Shown here: positions 13,603 to 22,606 of the stretch, in pieces
How the letters are laid out: each line of letters opens with the position of its first letter
How positions within the stretch are numbered: position 1 is the stretch's first letter
From: an uncultured Halieaceae bacterium
GTDB lineage: Bacteria; Pseudomonadota; Gammaproteobacteria; Pseudomonadales; Halieaceae
NCBI GenBank assembly: GCA_913056165.1
Contig: CAJXMD010000012.1
Coordinates: 1-44,668, forward strand
Length of the DNA: 44,668 nt
Direction of reading: 5' to 3'
Notes under the pieces: generated by a model
Database searches by the model: none
Seen by the model: only the letters and a program-made list of their open reading frames with translations
Told to the model about the DNA's origin: nothing
Translations under genes and position numbers: made by a program

Positions 13603-15382
13603 AGAGGATGCGTGGAGTAATAAAAATGAGCGTCTCGTTCTTGCGTGATTTGTTCGCGGTACTTTTAAACAATGTGCCGAGATAGGGAATATCTCCCAGC
13701 AGAGGTACTTTTTGCACCTGGGTTATCTCTTCAGTCTTGAAAACACCACCGAGTACTACGGTCTCACCATCGCCCACCAGCACCTGCGTAGTGAGTTCAG
13801 TGGTATCAATGGTGGGGATCAATCCACCCGTACCACTGGGTACAAACTCGCCAACTGAATCTTGATTCACAACCAGATCCAAAAGAATACGATCGTCGGG
13901 TGTAATATTTGGTGTCACTTCCAATTTAAGCACGGCTTCTTTAAACGCAGTTGTAGTTGCACCGGATGCGGCGCCCTCCTGATACGGCACCTCAGTTCCA
14001 GACTTGATGGTCGCCTGTTGCTTGTCACCCGTGATAATTTTCGGCTGGCTGACTACCTCGCCCTGCCCAGAGGCCTCAAGCGCAGAGAGTTCCGCCATCA
14101 ACAACAGATCATCTGACGTGAAGCCAATCGCGAAGCCGCTAGTTGCATTGGTCAGGCCCAAATCAACCAGAGCTGCGCCAAGGCCTTGGCCAGGCTGCTT
14201 CTCACCACCCTGCGGACCGTCTTTCAAAGGATAAGCCAACGCCGGGGTTTGTCCAGCAATAATATTATTGCTGAGAGCCACCACCTGCTCGCGACTTCCC
14301 GATACAGATACGACATCACCGTCACCGGGTTTGATATATCCACCTCCCCATTCAATACCTAATTCCTGATCCAAGTTTGTTTGTGCAATGACGATCTGCG
14401 CTTCGATCATTACCTGACGAATAGGAACATCGACGCGATCAACAAGGTTTCTGATCTCTGCAAGCTTTGCCGCCGTGTCCGTGACGATAATCGAGTTCGT
14501 CCTTTCGTCGACCACCACCGAGCCACGTCCGGATATAAGAGACCCTCCCTCCTCCGAACCGGCCTTGAATAATTCAACGACTTCAGATGCCCGTGCATAG
14601 TGAATGCGTATAAAGTCTGTATTCAGAGGCGCAAGTTCCGCTAAATGCTTATTTAATGCGATTTGCTGGCGCTCGCGCTCAGCGATTTCTTGGGCTGGCG
14701 CAACCATTAACACGTTGCCTGTCTGTCGACTATCGAGCCCCTTAGCTTTCAGTATCAGGTCAAGAGCTTGGTCCCAGGGAACATTTTGCAAACGAAGGGT
14801 AATGCTGCCCGATACTGTGTCTGATGCAACCAGATTGAGCTCAAGGAAATCGGCGATCAGCTGCAGAACTGCTCGCACCTCAATGTTTTGGAAATTGAGT
14901 GAAATGCGATCACCTTCATAATTTAATTCATGGTAGCTCTCGTTTTTTTCACTGGCTGACAGCGGCCTTACAGTAAGGATGTACTCTTCGTCGGTTTGAT
15001 AAGCCAAATAGTCGTATGAACCATGGGTCGTTAGCTCCAGTTGCGCACCGACCTCGGTGGTGGTGACCTCGACGAAACTCACCGGGGTATCAAATTCGGT
15101 GACGTCAAAACGGCGCAGCAATGACTCGGGTACGCTGGCTGCGATGAACTCCAGATTGACTTGGCTTCCCTCAGAAAAAACGTTGACGTCCACCGAGGGG
15201 TGGCTCAGACCGAGAATCAAAAGACCCTCACCCGCCTCCGATCGACGAAACTGAAGGTCGGTGAGGCTGGCACCAGCCTCCTCAATCACTGGCTCCGCCA
15301 AACTAATTTGACCCACCCCCAGCGTGAATAGCGCAAGGAAAAGAGCACCGCCACGGTTTATTGCTTTTCGCCACATTTCCAT
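13583..15382 (-). CDS. pilQ: Type IV pilus outer-membrane secretin PilQ
   Basis: PilQ forms the outer-membrane pore through which the type IV pilus extends. From the ATG at 15382 the protein has 599 residues: a signal peptide (about 1-29, cut near SLAEP), one AMIN domain for peptidoglycan binding (about 35-130), a secretin N0/STN domain (about 165-230), an N1-type domain (about 260-330) and the secretin barrel domain ending in the 'VPLLGDIPYLGTLFK' and 'LIFITPRI' signatures. It is shorter than Pseudomonas PilQ, which has two AMIN domains. The start has GGGAG eight bases upstream. An ATG 60 bases earlier would overlap pilP and put 20 polar residues before the signal peptide. Confidence 0.96.
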   Translation of the reverse strand: MEMWRKAINRGGALFLALFTLGVGQISLAEPVIEEAGASLTDLQFRRSEAGEGLLILGLSHPSVDVNVFSEGSQVNLEFIAASVPESLLRRFDVTEFDTPVSFVEVTTTEVGAQLELTTHGSYDYLAYQTDEEYILTVRPLSASEKNESYHELNYEGDRISLNFQNIEVRAVLQLIADFLELNLVASDTVSGSITLRLQNVPWDQALDLILKAKGLDSRQTGNVLMVAPAQEIAERERQQIALNKHLAELAPLNTDFIRIHYARASEVVELFKAGSEEGGSLISGRGSVVVDERTNSIIVTDTAAKLAEIRNLVDRVDVPIRQVMIEAQIVIAQTNLDQELGIEWGGGYIKPGDGDVVSVSGSREQVVALSNNIIAGQTPALAYPLKDGPQGGEKQPGQGLGAALVDLGLTNATSGFAIGFTSDDLLLMAELSALEASGQGEVVSQPKIITGDKQQATIKSGTEVPYQEGAASGATTTAFKEAVLKLEVTPNITPDDRILLDLVVNQDSVGEFVPSGTGGLIPTIDTTELTTQVLVGDGETVVLGGVFKTEEITQVQKVPLLGDIPYLGTLFKSTANKSRKNETLIFITPRILYEAFFD

Positions 15383-15399
15383 TGCGAGGTCTCCCAGAC

Positions 15400-15939
15400 T
15401 TACGGTGACTCGAGTTTTAGCGTTTTCCGACGCTCTACCCATCCCTCAGCGGTACCATCAGGAACAATCTCTACCAAAGCGACATGGCTAATTTGCATAT
15501 CGGTGATTCTGCCGTGATTGCGTCCGAGAAAATTCCCGAGTTGGACGCAATGAATACCACCGTATGGATCCCGAATAAGTGAACAGGCACCGCTACTTCG
15601 CTCCAAGCGACCCACCATTTGCAAAGAGTCGAGGGTGAACTGCTCCAGAAATTCCCTCGGCCGACCCAGATCCGGCCTCGCTGCTGATCGAACGTTCAAG
15701 CGTGCCAACCGTCTCGCGTCGATAGGTCGGTCGAATGGACTTCGCATCGTCGTTGCCGCGTAAGCAAACGCTTCATAGGGCTTAAAAGTGGGAATTCGCT
15801 CGATGACCCCGCCGGGACGGGTGCGCTTATCGACCATAAAGGAATTCAGATCACGCATGTCATCTCCCGAGCAACCTAGCACAAGCAACGACATGATCAC
15901 GGGAAAGATCTGCACTGAGGGGTTGTTTTTACGAATCAT
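15400..15939 (-). CDS. pilP: Type IV pilus assembly lipoprotein PilP
   Basis: PilP is an inner-membrane lipoprotein that links the PilM/N/O alignment complex to the PilQ secretin. The 179-residue protein has a lipoprotein signal (IMSLLVLGC, lipobox LVLGC, Cys about residue 23), a low-complexity linker and a C-terminal beta domain that includes 'YGGIHCVQLGNFLGRNHGRI', the PilP signature region. It overlaps the pilO 3' end by 11 bases, and pilQ starts 17 bases downstream, as expected for the conserved pilMNOPQ operon. Confidence 0.95.
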   Translation of the reverse strand: MIRKNNPSVQIFPVIMSLLVLGCSGDDMRDLNSFMVDKRTRPGGVIERIPTFKPYEAFAYAATTMRSPFDRPIDARRLARLNVRSAARPDLGRPREFLEQFTLDSLQMVGRLERSSGACSLIRDPYGGIHCVQLGNFLGRNHGRITDMQISHVALVEIVPDGTAEGWVERRKTLKLESP

Positions 15940-16549
15940 CAGTACCTACCCGGTAGCGATAGGTCTTCGCAAGAATGTTCATCTCGAGCTGGTTGGTATG
16001 GGCAGTCAGCGCGGCGATATTAAAGTCATGCAAAGTCACGATTTGAGGTAATCCCGCGATACCAGAGATGAAAGCGCCCAAATCATGAAAGGAACCGACC
16101 GCGTTAATTTGAATAGGAAGTTCAACGTAAAACTCTTGAGGAAACTCATCGAGTAGATCGATCGTCTTTATGGCAAGACCAATGCGTGCTCCCTTGCTGG
16201 TTATGTACTCTAATAAGCTCGGTACTTCTGTCTTACTGGGGAGCTGACTCACTAGGGCGCCAAAGCTTTCTTCAATCTCCACCATCTGACGCTTGTAGGC
16301 TTCAAGGGTGCTGGCTTCCAACGCTTTTTGCTCGAAGTCACGGCGCAGGGTGATTTCCTCAGCGCGAATATTCTCAAGACGCAATTGAAGCGCTTCAATG
16401 TGCAGGTGATAGCCGGCAGCAATGTGCAATGCAAACAAGAGCACCCCGACAAAAAGCTTGATGATGAGTGGCCAGCTTCCCAAATTTTCAAAATTGAGGT
16501 CCGCGAGATCGAGCTCCTTCAGTGCTCGCAGGGTGTTCGCGAATGCCAC
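15929..16549 (-). CDS. pilO: Type IV pilus inner-membrane protein PilO
   Basis: PilO pairs with PilN in the periplasm to align the pilus machine. The 206-residue protein has a short cytoplasmic N-terminus, one membrane segment (about residues 25-47, WPLIIKLFVGVLLFALHIAA), a coiled coil (about 50-100, rich in E, L and R) and a ferredoxin-like C-terminal domain with the family motif 'IGLAIKTIDLLDE..QEFYVELPIQI'. It starts 2 bases after the pilN stop and overlaps pilP by 11 bases. Confidence 0.95.
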   Translation of the reverse strand: MAFANTLRALKELDLADLNFENLGSWPLIIKLFVGVLLFALHIAAGYHLHIEALQLRLENIRAEEITLRRDFEQKALEASTLEAYKRQMVEIEESFGALVSQLPSKTEVPSLLEYITSKGARIGLAIKTIDLLDEFPQEFYVELPIQINAVGSFHDLGAFISGIAGLPQIVTLHDFNIAALTAHTNQLEMNILAKTYRYRVGTDDS

Positions 16550-16551
16550 TG

Positions 16552-17109
16552 CTATAGCTCCTCTTCCTGAGTCGGCTCTTGGACATCCACCGTCAAATTA
16601 AAGATCATGGCGTGGACTCCATAATCGGGGGCAGTTTTTACAGCATCCAGGTTGGCCCCTTCTAACCAATCTGAGTCTTCCATTCGTCGCATGAGACTAG
16701 ACACCTGATTGTTAGATACGGCGACCCCTTCGATCGCAATTCTTCCGCCTGCCAACTTGAGGGATGTATAAAAAACACCCTCGGGCACGGTTCTTACTAA
16801 CTGATCTATGATGCGAACATTAACGGAGCGATCGCCCTGAAGCTCCTGAATTACACGTATGCGGTCCAGTAACTCAGTACGCTTTCGCCGGATATGCCTG
16901 ATTTCCGCCACCTTGGCATCCAACTCAAAAATGTTTTGCTGCAGATAACGGTTTCGACGATTTTGGTAGGCAATTTCCGAGTTGATCAACTGGTTTATCA
17001 GAATCAAAATCAGCCCTGCCAAAAGAGCAACCACTGACAGGGCCACTAGGAAGTCTCTCCTGCGCTGAATCCTGCGCTGTTCTCGCCACGGGAGTAAGTT
17101 GATTTGCAC
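16552..17109 (-). CDS. pilN: Type IV pilus inner-membrane protein PilN
   Basis: PilN joins cytoplasmic PilM to periplasmic PilO. The 185-residue protein begins with the conserved PilM-binding motif INLLPWREQRR (about residues 3-13), followed by a membrane segment (about 22-44), a coiled coil and a C-terminal periplasmic domain with 'VPEGVFYTSLKLAGGRIAIEG'. Only 2 bases separate it from both pilM and pilO. The INLLPWRE motif makes the assignment secure. Confidence 0.96.
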   Translation of the reverse strand: MQINLLPWREQRRIQRRRDFLVALSVVALLAGLILILINQLINSEIAYQNRRNRYLQQNIFELDAKVAEIRHIRRKRTELLDRIRVIQELQGDRSVNVRIIDQLVRTVPEGVFYTSLKLAGGRIAIEGVAVSNNQVSSLMRRMEDSDWLEGANLDAVKTAPDYGVHAMIFNLTVDVQEPTQEEEL

Positions 17110-17111
17110 TA

Positions 17112-18176
17112 TTAATCGAAGCTCCTTAGCGCTAGACCGATGGCGACCATCATGGCCGGAGCATCTGCATCAAGGGCAATCGAATTAACCGTTGTGGCTG
17201 TCGTCATTCCCGCTAGAGGATCGGCAACTATCACTTTCGTGTTCAAGCGCTTGCGAACAAAATCTTCCAGGCCCTCTATCGCTGCCACGCCACCGGCCAA
17301 GATCACTGAATCCACACCATTAAAGTCGCTGGAAGAGAAAAAAAACTGCAGTGAGCGGGCAACTTGTTGAGCAACTCCGTTAAGGAAAGGCCTTAAGACA
17401 TCAGATTCATAATCTTTGGACACGTCCCCCCTGCGCGCGGCGCGGCTGACTTCTGACAGGGACAGACCGTAGCGGCGCATAATTTCGTCTGTAAGTTGTT
17501 TGCCACCAAACAGCTGGTCACGAGTGTAGATAATGCGACCTTCCTGAAATACCGACAGCGTTGTGACTGTTGCGCCAATATCTGCAATTGCAACGATCAC
17601 GTCGCGCGAAATACCGTGATGAACTCGCATCAACTTGAAGACTCGTTCGAGCGCATAGCCCTCGACATCAACGATTTTCGGGGTGAGACCCGCAAGCTCA
17701 AGTGCTTTCACCTGAGCATCTACAGTTGCCCGGCGACAAGCCGCCACCAGAACATCGATTTGATGCGGGTTGTTGGCGGTTTCTCCCTGCACGTCAAAGT
17801 CGATAGCAACCTCGTCCAGTGGATAAGGGACATATTGATCCGCCTCAAGCGTCAGCTGAGTCTCCAGATCATCCTCTCCAAGGCCCGCAGGCATAGGCAC
17901 AGTCCTAGACATTACAGCGGAGCCAGGTACTGCGGTACAGGTCAACGTGGTCTTTGTTTTTGCCTGAGCGACAGCTAAGCGCAGTGCCGCAGCCACTTCC
18001 TCCACATTAGCGATGGTTTTCTCTACCACAGCTTCTTGTGGAAGAGCGACTGCAGCATATGCGTCAATGCGATAGTGTTCACCAGAGCGACTCAGCTCAA
18101 TCAGCTTTATCGTGGTGGAACTTATGTCGATACCAAGCACATGAGAGTGACTGCGCTTGCTGAGAAAACCTAACAC
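17112..18176 (-). CDS. pilM: Type IV pilus assembly ATPase-fold protein PilM
   Basis: PilM is an actin/FtsA-like cytoplasmic protein that binds the PilN N-terminus. The N-terminal phosphate loop region LGIDISSTTIKLIELS and the later 'IADIGATVTTLSVF' and 'VILAGGVAAIEGL' segments are typical of the fold. I chose GTG at 18176: AGAGG sits 6 bases upstream, the protein then begins LGFLSKR like known PilM proteins, and the length of 354 equals that of Pseudomonas PilM. The ATG at 18194, six codons earlier, has no good ribosome-binding site. It is the first gene of pilMNOPQ-aroK-aroB and is divergent from ponA over about 200 bases. Confidence 0.95.
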   Translation of the reverse strand: MLGFLSKRSHSHVLGIDISSTTIKLIELSRSGEHYRIDAYAAVALPQEAVVEKTIANVEEVAAALRLAVAQAKTKTTLTCTAVPGSAVMSRTVPMPAGLGEDDLETQLTLEADQYVPYPLDEVAIDFDVQGETANNPHQIDVLVAACRRATVDAQVKALELAGLTPKIVDVEGYALERVFKLMRVHHGISRDVIVAIADIGATVTTLSVFQEGRIIYTRDQLFGGKQLTDEIMRRYGLSLSEVSRAARRGDVSKDYESDVLRPFLNGVAQQVARSLQFFFSSSDFNGVDSVILAGGVAAIEGLEDFVRKRLNTKVIVADPLAGMTTATTVNSIALDADAPAMMVAIGLALRSFD

Positions 18177-18385
18177 GTGACGCCTCTGATCCATCCTAGG
18201 CTGTGATTTTTTATGGGCACTGCAATCCTTTGCATGAAGATGTTACCGCTGGCTCCGAACGTTAATAATTGACAAGATCAAGAAAAGGCCACTTTGACGC
18301 AGTATTTTCGGCCCGGTCCTGTCACAGTTAGCGCTTAGTTTTAACCTGAGGCCGATTTTCAGGCCAGTTTGGAGACTCAATTCAG

Positions 18386-20806
18386 GTGGGCTTTACCCGC
18401 AAATTAAGCGTTCTGATCATAATCGGTGCCTGCGGGATAGTCTGGGGGCTTGCAGGACTCTACCTGTTCTTAAGCCCCAGACTCCCGGAACCAGAGGCGT
18501 TACAGAATATAACCCTGCAAACGCCGATGCGGATTCAAAGCCGGGATGGCTTGCTGATTGCCCAGTTTGGTGAACAAAAGCGAAATCCCCTAGGCTTCTC
18601 ACAGATCCCCGTGGACTTTATGAACGCCTTACTGGCCGCAGAGGACGATGGCTTCTTCGACCACAGCGGAATCGAATTATTGAGCCTCGCGAGGGCTGTC
18701 TCCGAGCTTGTCATGACTGGCCGTAAAGGCAGTGGCGGGTCTACCCTGACTATGCAGGTAGCTCGCAATTACTTCCTGACCCTTGACCAAACGTTTTTGC
18801 GCAAATTCACGGAGATCCTGCTGGCCATCGAAATCGAGCGCGCGCTAAGCAAGGAGCAGATACTGGAGCTTTACGTAAACCGGGTCTTTCTCGGTCACCG
18901 AGCCTATGGCTTTGAGGCGGCAGCGCAAACCTACTACGGCAAGTCACTCTGGGAGCTGTCGCTGGCGCAGCAAGCCATGCTCGCTGGAATCCCAAAAGCG
19001 CCGTCGCGAAACAATCCCTTGAGCAACCCTGAAGCAGGGAAAATCAGGCGGGACTGGATATTGGGGCGCATGGCGTCATTGGGGATGATCGACGACGCTA
19101 CGCGGGACAAGGCCCGCAGTGAGGCGGTATCCGCGTCCTATTACGGGTTGCGCGTTCAGGTAGAGGCAGACTATGTCGCCGAAATGGTAAGACAGGATTT
19201 GGTGGAGCGCTACGGAAGTGGCGCCTACAGCGATGGCTACATCGTGACCACCACCGTCGAGAGTCGCATGCAAACAGCTGCCAGAGACGCCCTGCTGAGT
19301 GGGCTCATGACATATGACCAGCGGCACGGGTGGCGAGGCCCAGAGCGGCAGCTACCTCCCTTGGAAGACGAATCACAGAGCGATTTAAAACAGAAGTGGC
19401 GTGCAGCGCTGGCCGATATGCCTGTGATCGCGGACCTTCCGCCTGCCATTGTCATCGGTTTGGATGTCGAGGGGGCAACCCTGCTGACCAAGCAAGGTGA
19501 TATTGGTCGTCTGGACTGGCGCGGCGACCTCGCAAAGATCAGACGGTACAACACCGAAAACAGCACGCGATCCGCCGGGGCATCACCCAAAGATTTGCTG
19601 GATATCGGCGATCTCATTAGGGTGAGATGGGACAATAAAAGCCGCCAATGGCGTCTGGCGCAGGTCCCCCGGGCCCAAGCTGCTCTGGTCTCTCTTGACC
19701 CGACAGACGGTGCGATTCGATCGCTCGTTGGAGGTATGGGATTCGAACTCTCTAAATTCAATCGCGCGACACAGGCAAAACGCCAGCCCGGATCAAATTT
19801 CAAGGCCTTTCTCTATGCCGCGGCTGTCGAGCACGGCGTCACTCCTGCCACGCTGATCAATGATGCCCCCATCGTCCTGGATAACCTGAGCAATGATGAA
19901 ATTTGGCGACCCGAAAACGACAGTGGCCGATTCTACGGCCCAACCCGAGTTCGGGACGCGCTAACATTCTCTCGTAATCTGGTTTCTATCAGGGTATTGC
20001 AGCGGCTTGGTATTTCCCGGTTTATCGATTACGCAGAACAGCTTGGCTTTGATACCAGCAGCATGGCGCGAAACTTGACCTTGGCACTGGGTACCCATGC
20101 TTATACGCCCCTCGATATCGCAGCCGGCTACGCTATCGTCGCAAACGGCGGCTTCAGGGTATCTCCCTACCTCATTGAGCGTATAGAAAATACTGAGGGG
20201 GAAGTTCTCTATGAAGCAGATCCAGCCATTGCCTGCTCCGAATGTGAGAAGGAGCCAGTGACCACCGATTCCGAAGCGGTCAGAATGGAAGACATTCTGG
20301 AGAGTGCCGCCGATCAAGATAGAAATCTTGCCCCGCGGGTCATGGATGCGCGAGTCAGTTTTATCGTTTCTTCCATGTTGCAAGATGTTATTCAGCGAGG
20401 CACTGGAAGGCGGGCTAGAGTACTTGAGCGGGGAGATATCGCTGGCAAAACCGGAACCACCAACGGCCCTCGTGACGCTTGGTTTTCAGGATTCAATCCT
20501 GAGCTAGTAACAACCACCTGGGTCGGCTTTGACGACTACAGCCTGCTCGGGAGACGGGAGTTCGGCGGCACCGCTGCACTGCCCATCTGGATAGACTTCA
20601 TGCGTGAAGCACTTCCCGAGACAGAAACTCCGCTGTCCATGCCCGAGGGGATCGTTCGCCTGAGAATCGACAAGGAAACCGGGGAGCGAGTTCGAGGCAC
20701 TCCCGACGGCAGCATGCTCGAGTACTTCCTGGAGGAGTTCTTGCCGGCGCGCAAAGGAGATGATCGAGCTCCGCTCGACACGGACGACCTGAAAGGGCTC
20801 TTTTAG
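18386..20806 (+). CDS. mrcA: Penicillin-binding protein 1A (bifunctional transglycosylase/transpeptidase)
   Basis: PBP1A polymerises and cross-links peptidoglycan. The 806-residue protein has an N-terminal membrane anchor (about 8-30), a GT51 domain with catalytic EDDGFFDHSGIE (E86) and GSGGSTLTMQVARN, an inserted OB-like region, and a transpeptidase domain with active-site SNFK (S470/K473), SRN (529-531) and the KTGT box. The start is GTG, with GGAG 11 bases upstream. ponA divergent from pilM is the arrangement of Pseudomonas and E. coli (mrcA/hofM). It converges on the malic enzyme gene. Confidence 0.96.
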   Translation: MGFTRKLSVLIIIGACGIVWGLAGLYLFLSPRLPEPEALQNITLQTPMRIQSRDGLLIAQFGEQKRNPLGFSQIPVDFMNALLAAEDDGFFDHSGIELLSLARAVSELVMTGRKGSGGSTLTMQVARNYFLTLDQTFLRKFTEILLAIEIERALSKEQILELYVNRVFLGHRAYGFEAAAQTYYGKSLWELSLAQQAMLAGIPKAPSRNNPLSNPEAGKIRRDWILGRMASLGMIDDATRDKARSEAVSASYYGLRVQVEADYVAEMVRQDLVERYGSGAYSDGYIVTTTVESRMQTAARDALLSGLMTYDQRHGWRGPERQLPPLEDESQSDLKQKWRAALADMPVIADLPPAIVIGLDVEGATLLTKQGDIGRLDWRGDLAKIRRYNTENSTRSAGASPKDLLDIGDLIRVRWDNKSRQWRLAQVPRAQAALVSLDPTDGAIRSLVGGMGFELSKFNRATQAKRQPGSNFKAFLYAAAVEHGVTPATLINDAPIVLDNLSNDEIWRPENDSGRFYGPTRVRDALTFSRNLVSIRVLQRLGISRFIDYAEQLGFDTSSMARNLTLALGTHAYTPLDIAAGYAIVANGGFRVSPYLIERIENTEGEVLYEADPAIACSECEKEPVTTDSEAVRMEDILESAADQDRNLAPRVMDARVSFIVSSMLQDVIQRGTGRRARVLERGDIAGKTGTTNGPRDAWFSGFNPELVTTTWVGFDDYSLLGRREFGGTAALPIWIDFMREALPETETPLSMPEGIVRLRIDKETGERVRGTPDGSMLEYFLEEFLPARKGDDRAPLDTDDLKGLF

Positions 20807-20859
20807 ACCGTCAGTGCAGCAACCAGCGTCAGCGCAAAGTCTGGAAAAGGGCAGGGGGT

Positions 20860-20877
20860 AAAAACGCTGCGTCAGCG
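20860..20877 (-). terminator. Possible intrinsic terminator of the malic enzyme gene
   Basis: On the minus strand CGCTG-ACG-CAGCG is followed by TTTTT. The 5-bp stem includes the TGA stop codon of the malic enzyme gene. The stem is short, so this is a weak call. Confidence 0.45.
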
Positions 20878-22161
20878 CCAGTTCCGATCGGTGCCAAAAC
20901 CAACACCACCCCAAAGTTGCTCTTCGTAGTCTTCCTCCAAAACAGTCCTTGCAACACCAGAATCGACCGCCGCGCGCGCCACCGCCGGCGCAATCACTGG
21001 CATTAGCCTCGGATCCATCGGTTTCGGCAAAATGTAGTCCGGCCCATATTCGAGCTCCACTAGGCTGTAAGCATCGAGAACCGACTCGGGAACCGGCTCC
21101 CTCGCCAACTCCGCCAACGCCTTCACTGTCGCTATCTTCATAGCTTCGTTGATACAGGACGCCTGCACATCGAGTGCTCCGCGGAAAATAAAAGGAAACC
21201 CCAACACGTTGTTGACCTGATTGGGAAGGTCGGATCGGCCCGTTGCCATGACGATATCACTGCGAGTGGCAAACGCCAGTTCGCGCTTGATTTCTGGATT
21301 AGGGTTTGAGCAAGCGAAGATGATGGGATTAATCGCCATCGATTTCACCATATCGGGGGTGACAAGATCGGGTCCCGACAACCCGATGAACACATCGGCT
21401 CCAGCCATTGCTTCTTCAAGTGTTCGCTTGTCGGTATCAAGTGCGAACATCGCTTTCTGCTCACTCAAACCGCTGCGGCCCGCGTGAATCACGCCCTGAC
21501 GGTCAAGCATCATCAAGCGGCCGCGATCAGCACCCATCTCTACCAACAATTTCATACAGGCAACTGCGGCCGCACCCGCTCCAAGGCAGACAATACTAAT
21601 GTCGCCAATCTGCTTCCCCTGAACCTCGAGCGCGTTTACCAGGCCGGCTGCAGTAACAATCGCGGTGCCGTGCTGATCGTCATGAAAGATGGGGATATCA
21701 CATAGCTCCTGGAGCCTTCGCTCGATTTCAAAACATTCTGGAGCCTTGATGTCCTCGAGGTTGATGCCGCCGTAGGTACAGGAAATTGCGCGAACGGTGC
21801 TGATAAATTCCTCAACATCCTGTGTGTCAACCAACACATCGATAGCATTGATGTTGGCAAAACGCTTGAAAAGAAGGGCTTTACCTTCCATTACCGGCTT
21901 GCTGGCCAGGGCACCAAGATTGCCCAAGCCAAGCACTGCGCTACCGTTACTGATTACAGCAAGGCTATTACCCTTACCGGTATAGCGGTAAGCGAGCTGT
22001 GGTTCTTGCGCAATTAAGTTGCAGGGCTCGGCCACGCCGGGGGAGTAGGCCATCGCGAGATGCCGCATGGTATCCGCAGGCTTGGTCAGTTCAACACTGA
22101 TTTTTCCCGGTATTGGCAATGCGTGGTAGTCCAACGCATCCTTCGTAAACTGCTTGACCAT
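20872..22161 (-). CDS. Malic enzyme, short MaeB type without phosphotransacetylase domain
   Basis: This enzyme oxidatively decarboxylates malate to pyruvate with reduction of NAD(P)+. The 429-residue protein carries the malic enzyme N-terminal domain (AYSPGVAEPCNLI and GLGNLGALASKPVMEGKA) and the NAD-binding domain (HDDQHGTAIVTAAGL, then CLGAGAAAVACMKLLVEMGA). It lacks the C-terminal phosphotransacetylase domain that makes E. coli MaeB about 759 residues, and so matches the roughly 420-residue enzyme at this locus in Pseudomonas. Cofactor preference cannot be read from the sequence with confidence. Gene order ponA-malic enzyme-rpmE-priA is conserved. Confidence 0.92.
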   Translation of the reverse strand: MVKQFTKDALDYHALPIPGKISVELTKPADTMRHLAMAYSPGVAEPCNLIAQEPQLAYRYTGKGNSLAVISNGSAVLGLGNLGALASKPVMEGKALLFKRFANINAIDVLVDTQDVEEFISTVRAISCTYGGINLEDIKAPECFEIERRLQELCDIPIFHDDQHGTAIVTAAGLVNALEVQGKQIGDISIVCLGAGAAAVACMKLLVEMGADRGRLMMLDRQGVIHAGRSGLSEQKAMFALDTDKRTLEEAMAGADVFIGLSGPDLVTPDMVKSMAINPIIFACSNPNPEIKRELAFATRSDIVMATGRSDLPNQVNNVLGFPFIFRGALDVQASCINEAMKIATVKALAELAREPVPESVLDAYSLVELEYGPDYILPKPMDPRLMPVIAPAVARAAVDSGVARTVLEEDYEEQLWGGVGFGTDRNWR

Positions 22162-22198
22162 GGCTAATTGCCTTGTGTGTTTTCGTCTTTTTTACGAG

Positions 22199-22225
22199 TA
22201 AAAAAAACGCCGGCTTTGCCGGCGT
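22199..22225 (-). terminator. Intrinsic terminator of rpmE
   Basis: The minus strand reads ACGCCGGC-AAA-GCCGGCGT followed by a run of at least seven T, an 8-bp GC-rich hairpin and U-tract. It lies 19 bases downstream of the rpmE stop and upstream of the malic enzyme gene, so the two genes are separate transcription units. Confidence 0.92.
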
Positions 22226-22243
22226 CTTCGCGTGTTCTTGCCA

Positions 22244-22459
22244 CTACTTCTTCAGGCTTCGACCGGCGAAACGCTTATTGAAGCGATCCACTCGTCCACC
22301 AGTATCGACAATCTTCTGCTTCCCTGTAAAGAACGGATGACACTGGCTGCACACATCCAGTGAGATGTCCTCGCAGATTGTCGACCGGGTTTTGATTTCG
22401 TTGCCACAGCTGCATCGAGCCGTGATCACTTCATACTTGGGATGAATTTCAGCTTTCAT
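22244..22459 (-). CDS. rpmE: 50S ribosomal protein L31 (zinc-binding form)
   Basis: The 71-residue protein has the L31 opening [10 protein letters not shown]. It keeps all four zinc cysteines, CxC at 16/18 and CxxC at 37/40 ([15 protein letters not shown]), so it is the zinc-containing C+ form rather than the YkgM type induced by zinc starvation. GAGGAC precedes the ATG. It has its own promoter and a strong terminator, and is divergent from priA as in Pseudomonas. Confidence 0.98.
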   Translation of the reverse strand: MKAEIHPKYEVITARCSCGNEIKTRSTICEDISLDVCSQCHPFFTGKQKIVDTGGRVDRFNKRFAGRSLKK

Positions 22460-22510
22460 GACCGTCCTCGTACTCCCCCAAGGAAAACTAGGGGCAAAAA
22501 AAGAGGGCGG

Positions 22511-22538
22511 AGAATACCAGAATGTCCTCTATTTTCAA
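22511..22538 (-). promoter_or_regulatory. Predicted sigma70 promoter of rpmE
   Basis: The minus strand carries TTGAAA (22538-22533), a 16-base spacer and TATTCT (22516-22511), with a TGG extended -10 directly before the hexamer. Transcription would start near 22503 and give a leader of about 45 bases. Confidence 0.7.
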
Positions 22539-22606
22539 GCATCACACGCCGAGATCCCCGAAAATTCGGCAACGGGCTACAATCAGCGTCACAAGAGGAT
22601 CAAGCG

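Noticed and set aside
22597-22602. Minus-strand TGATCC upstream of rpmE
   Set aside because: The -10 element is not a match at the right spacing, and a better sigma70-like promoter lies closer to rpmE.
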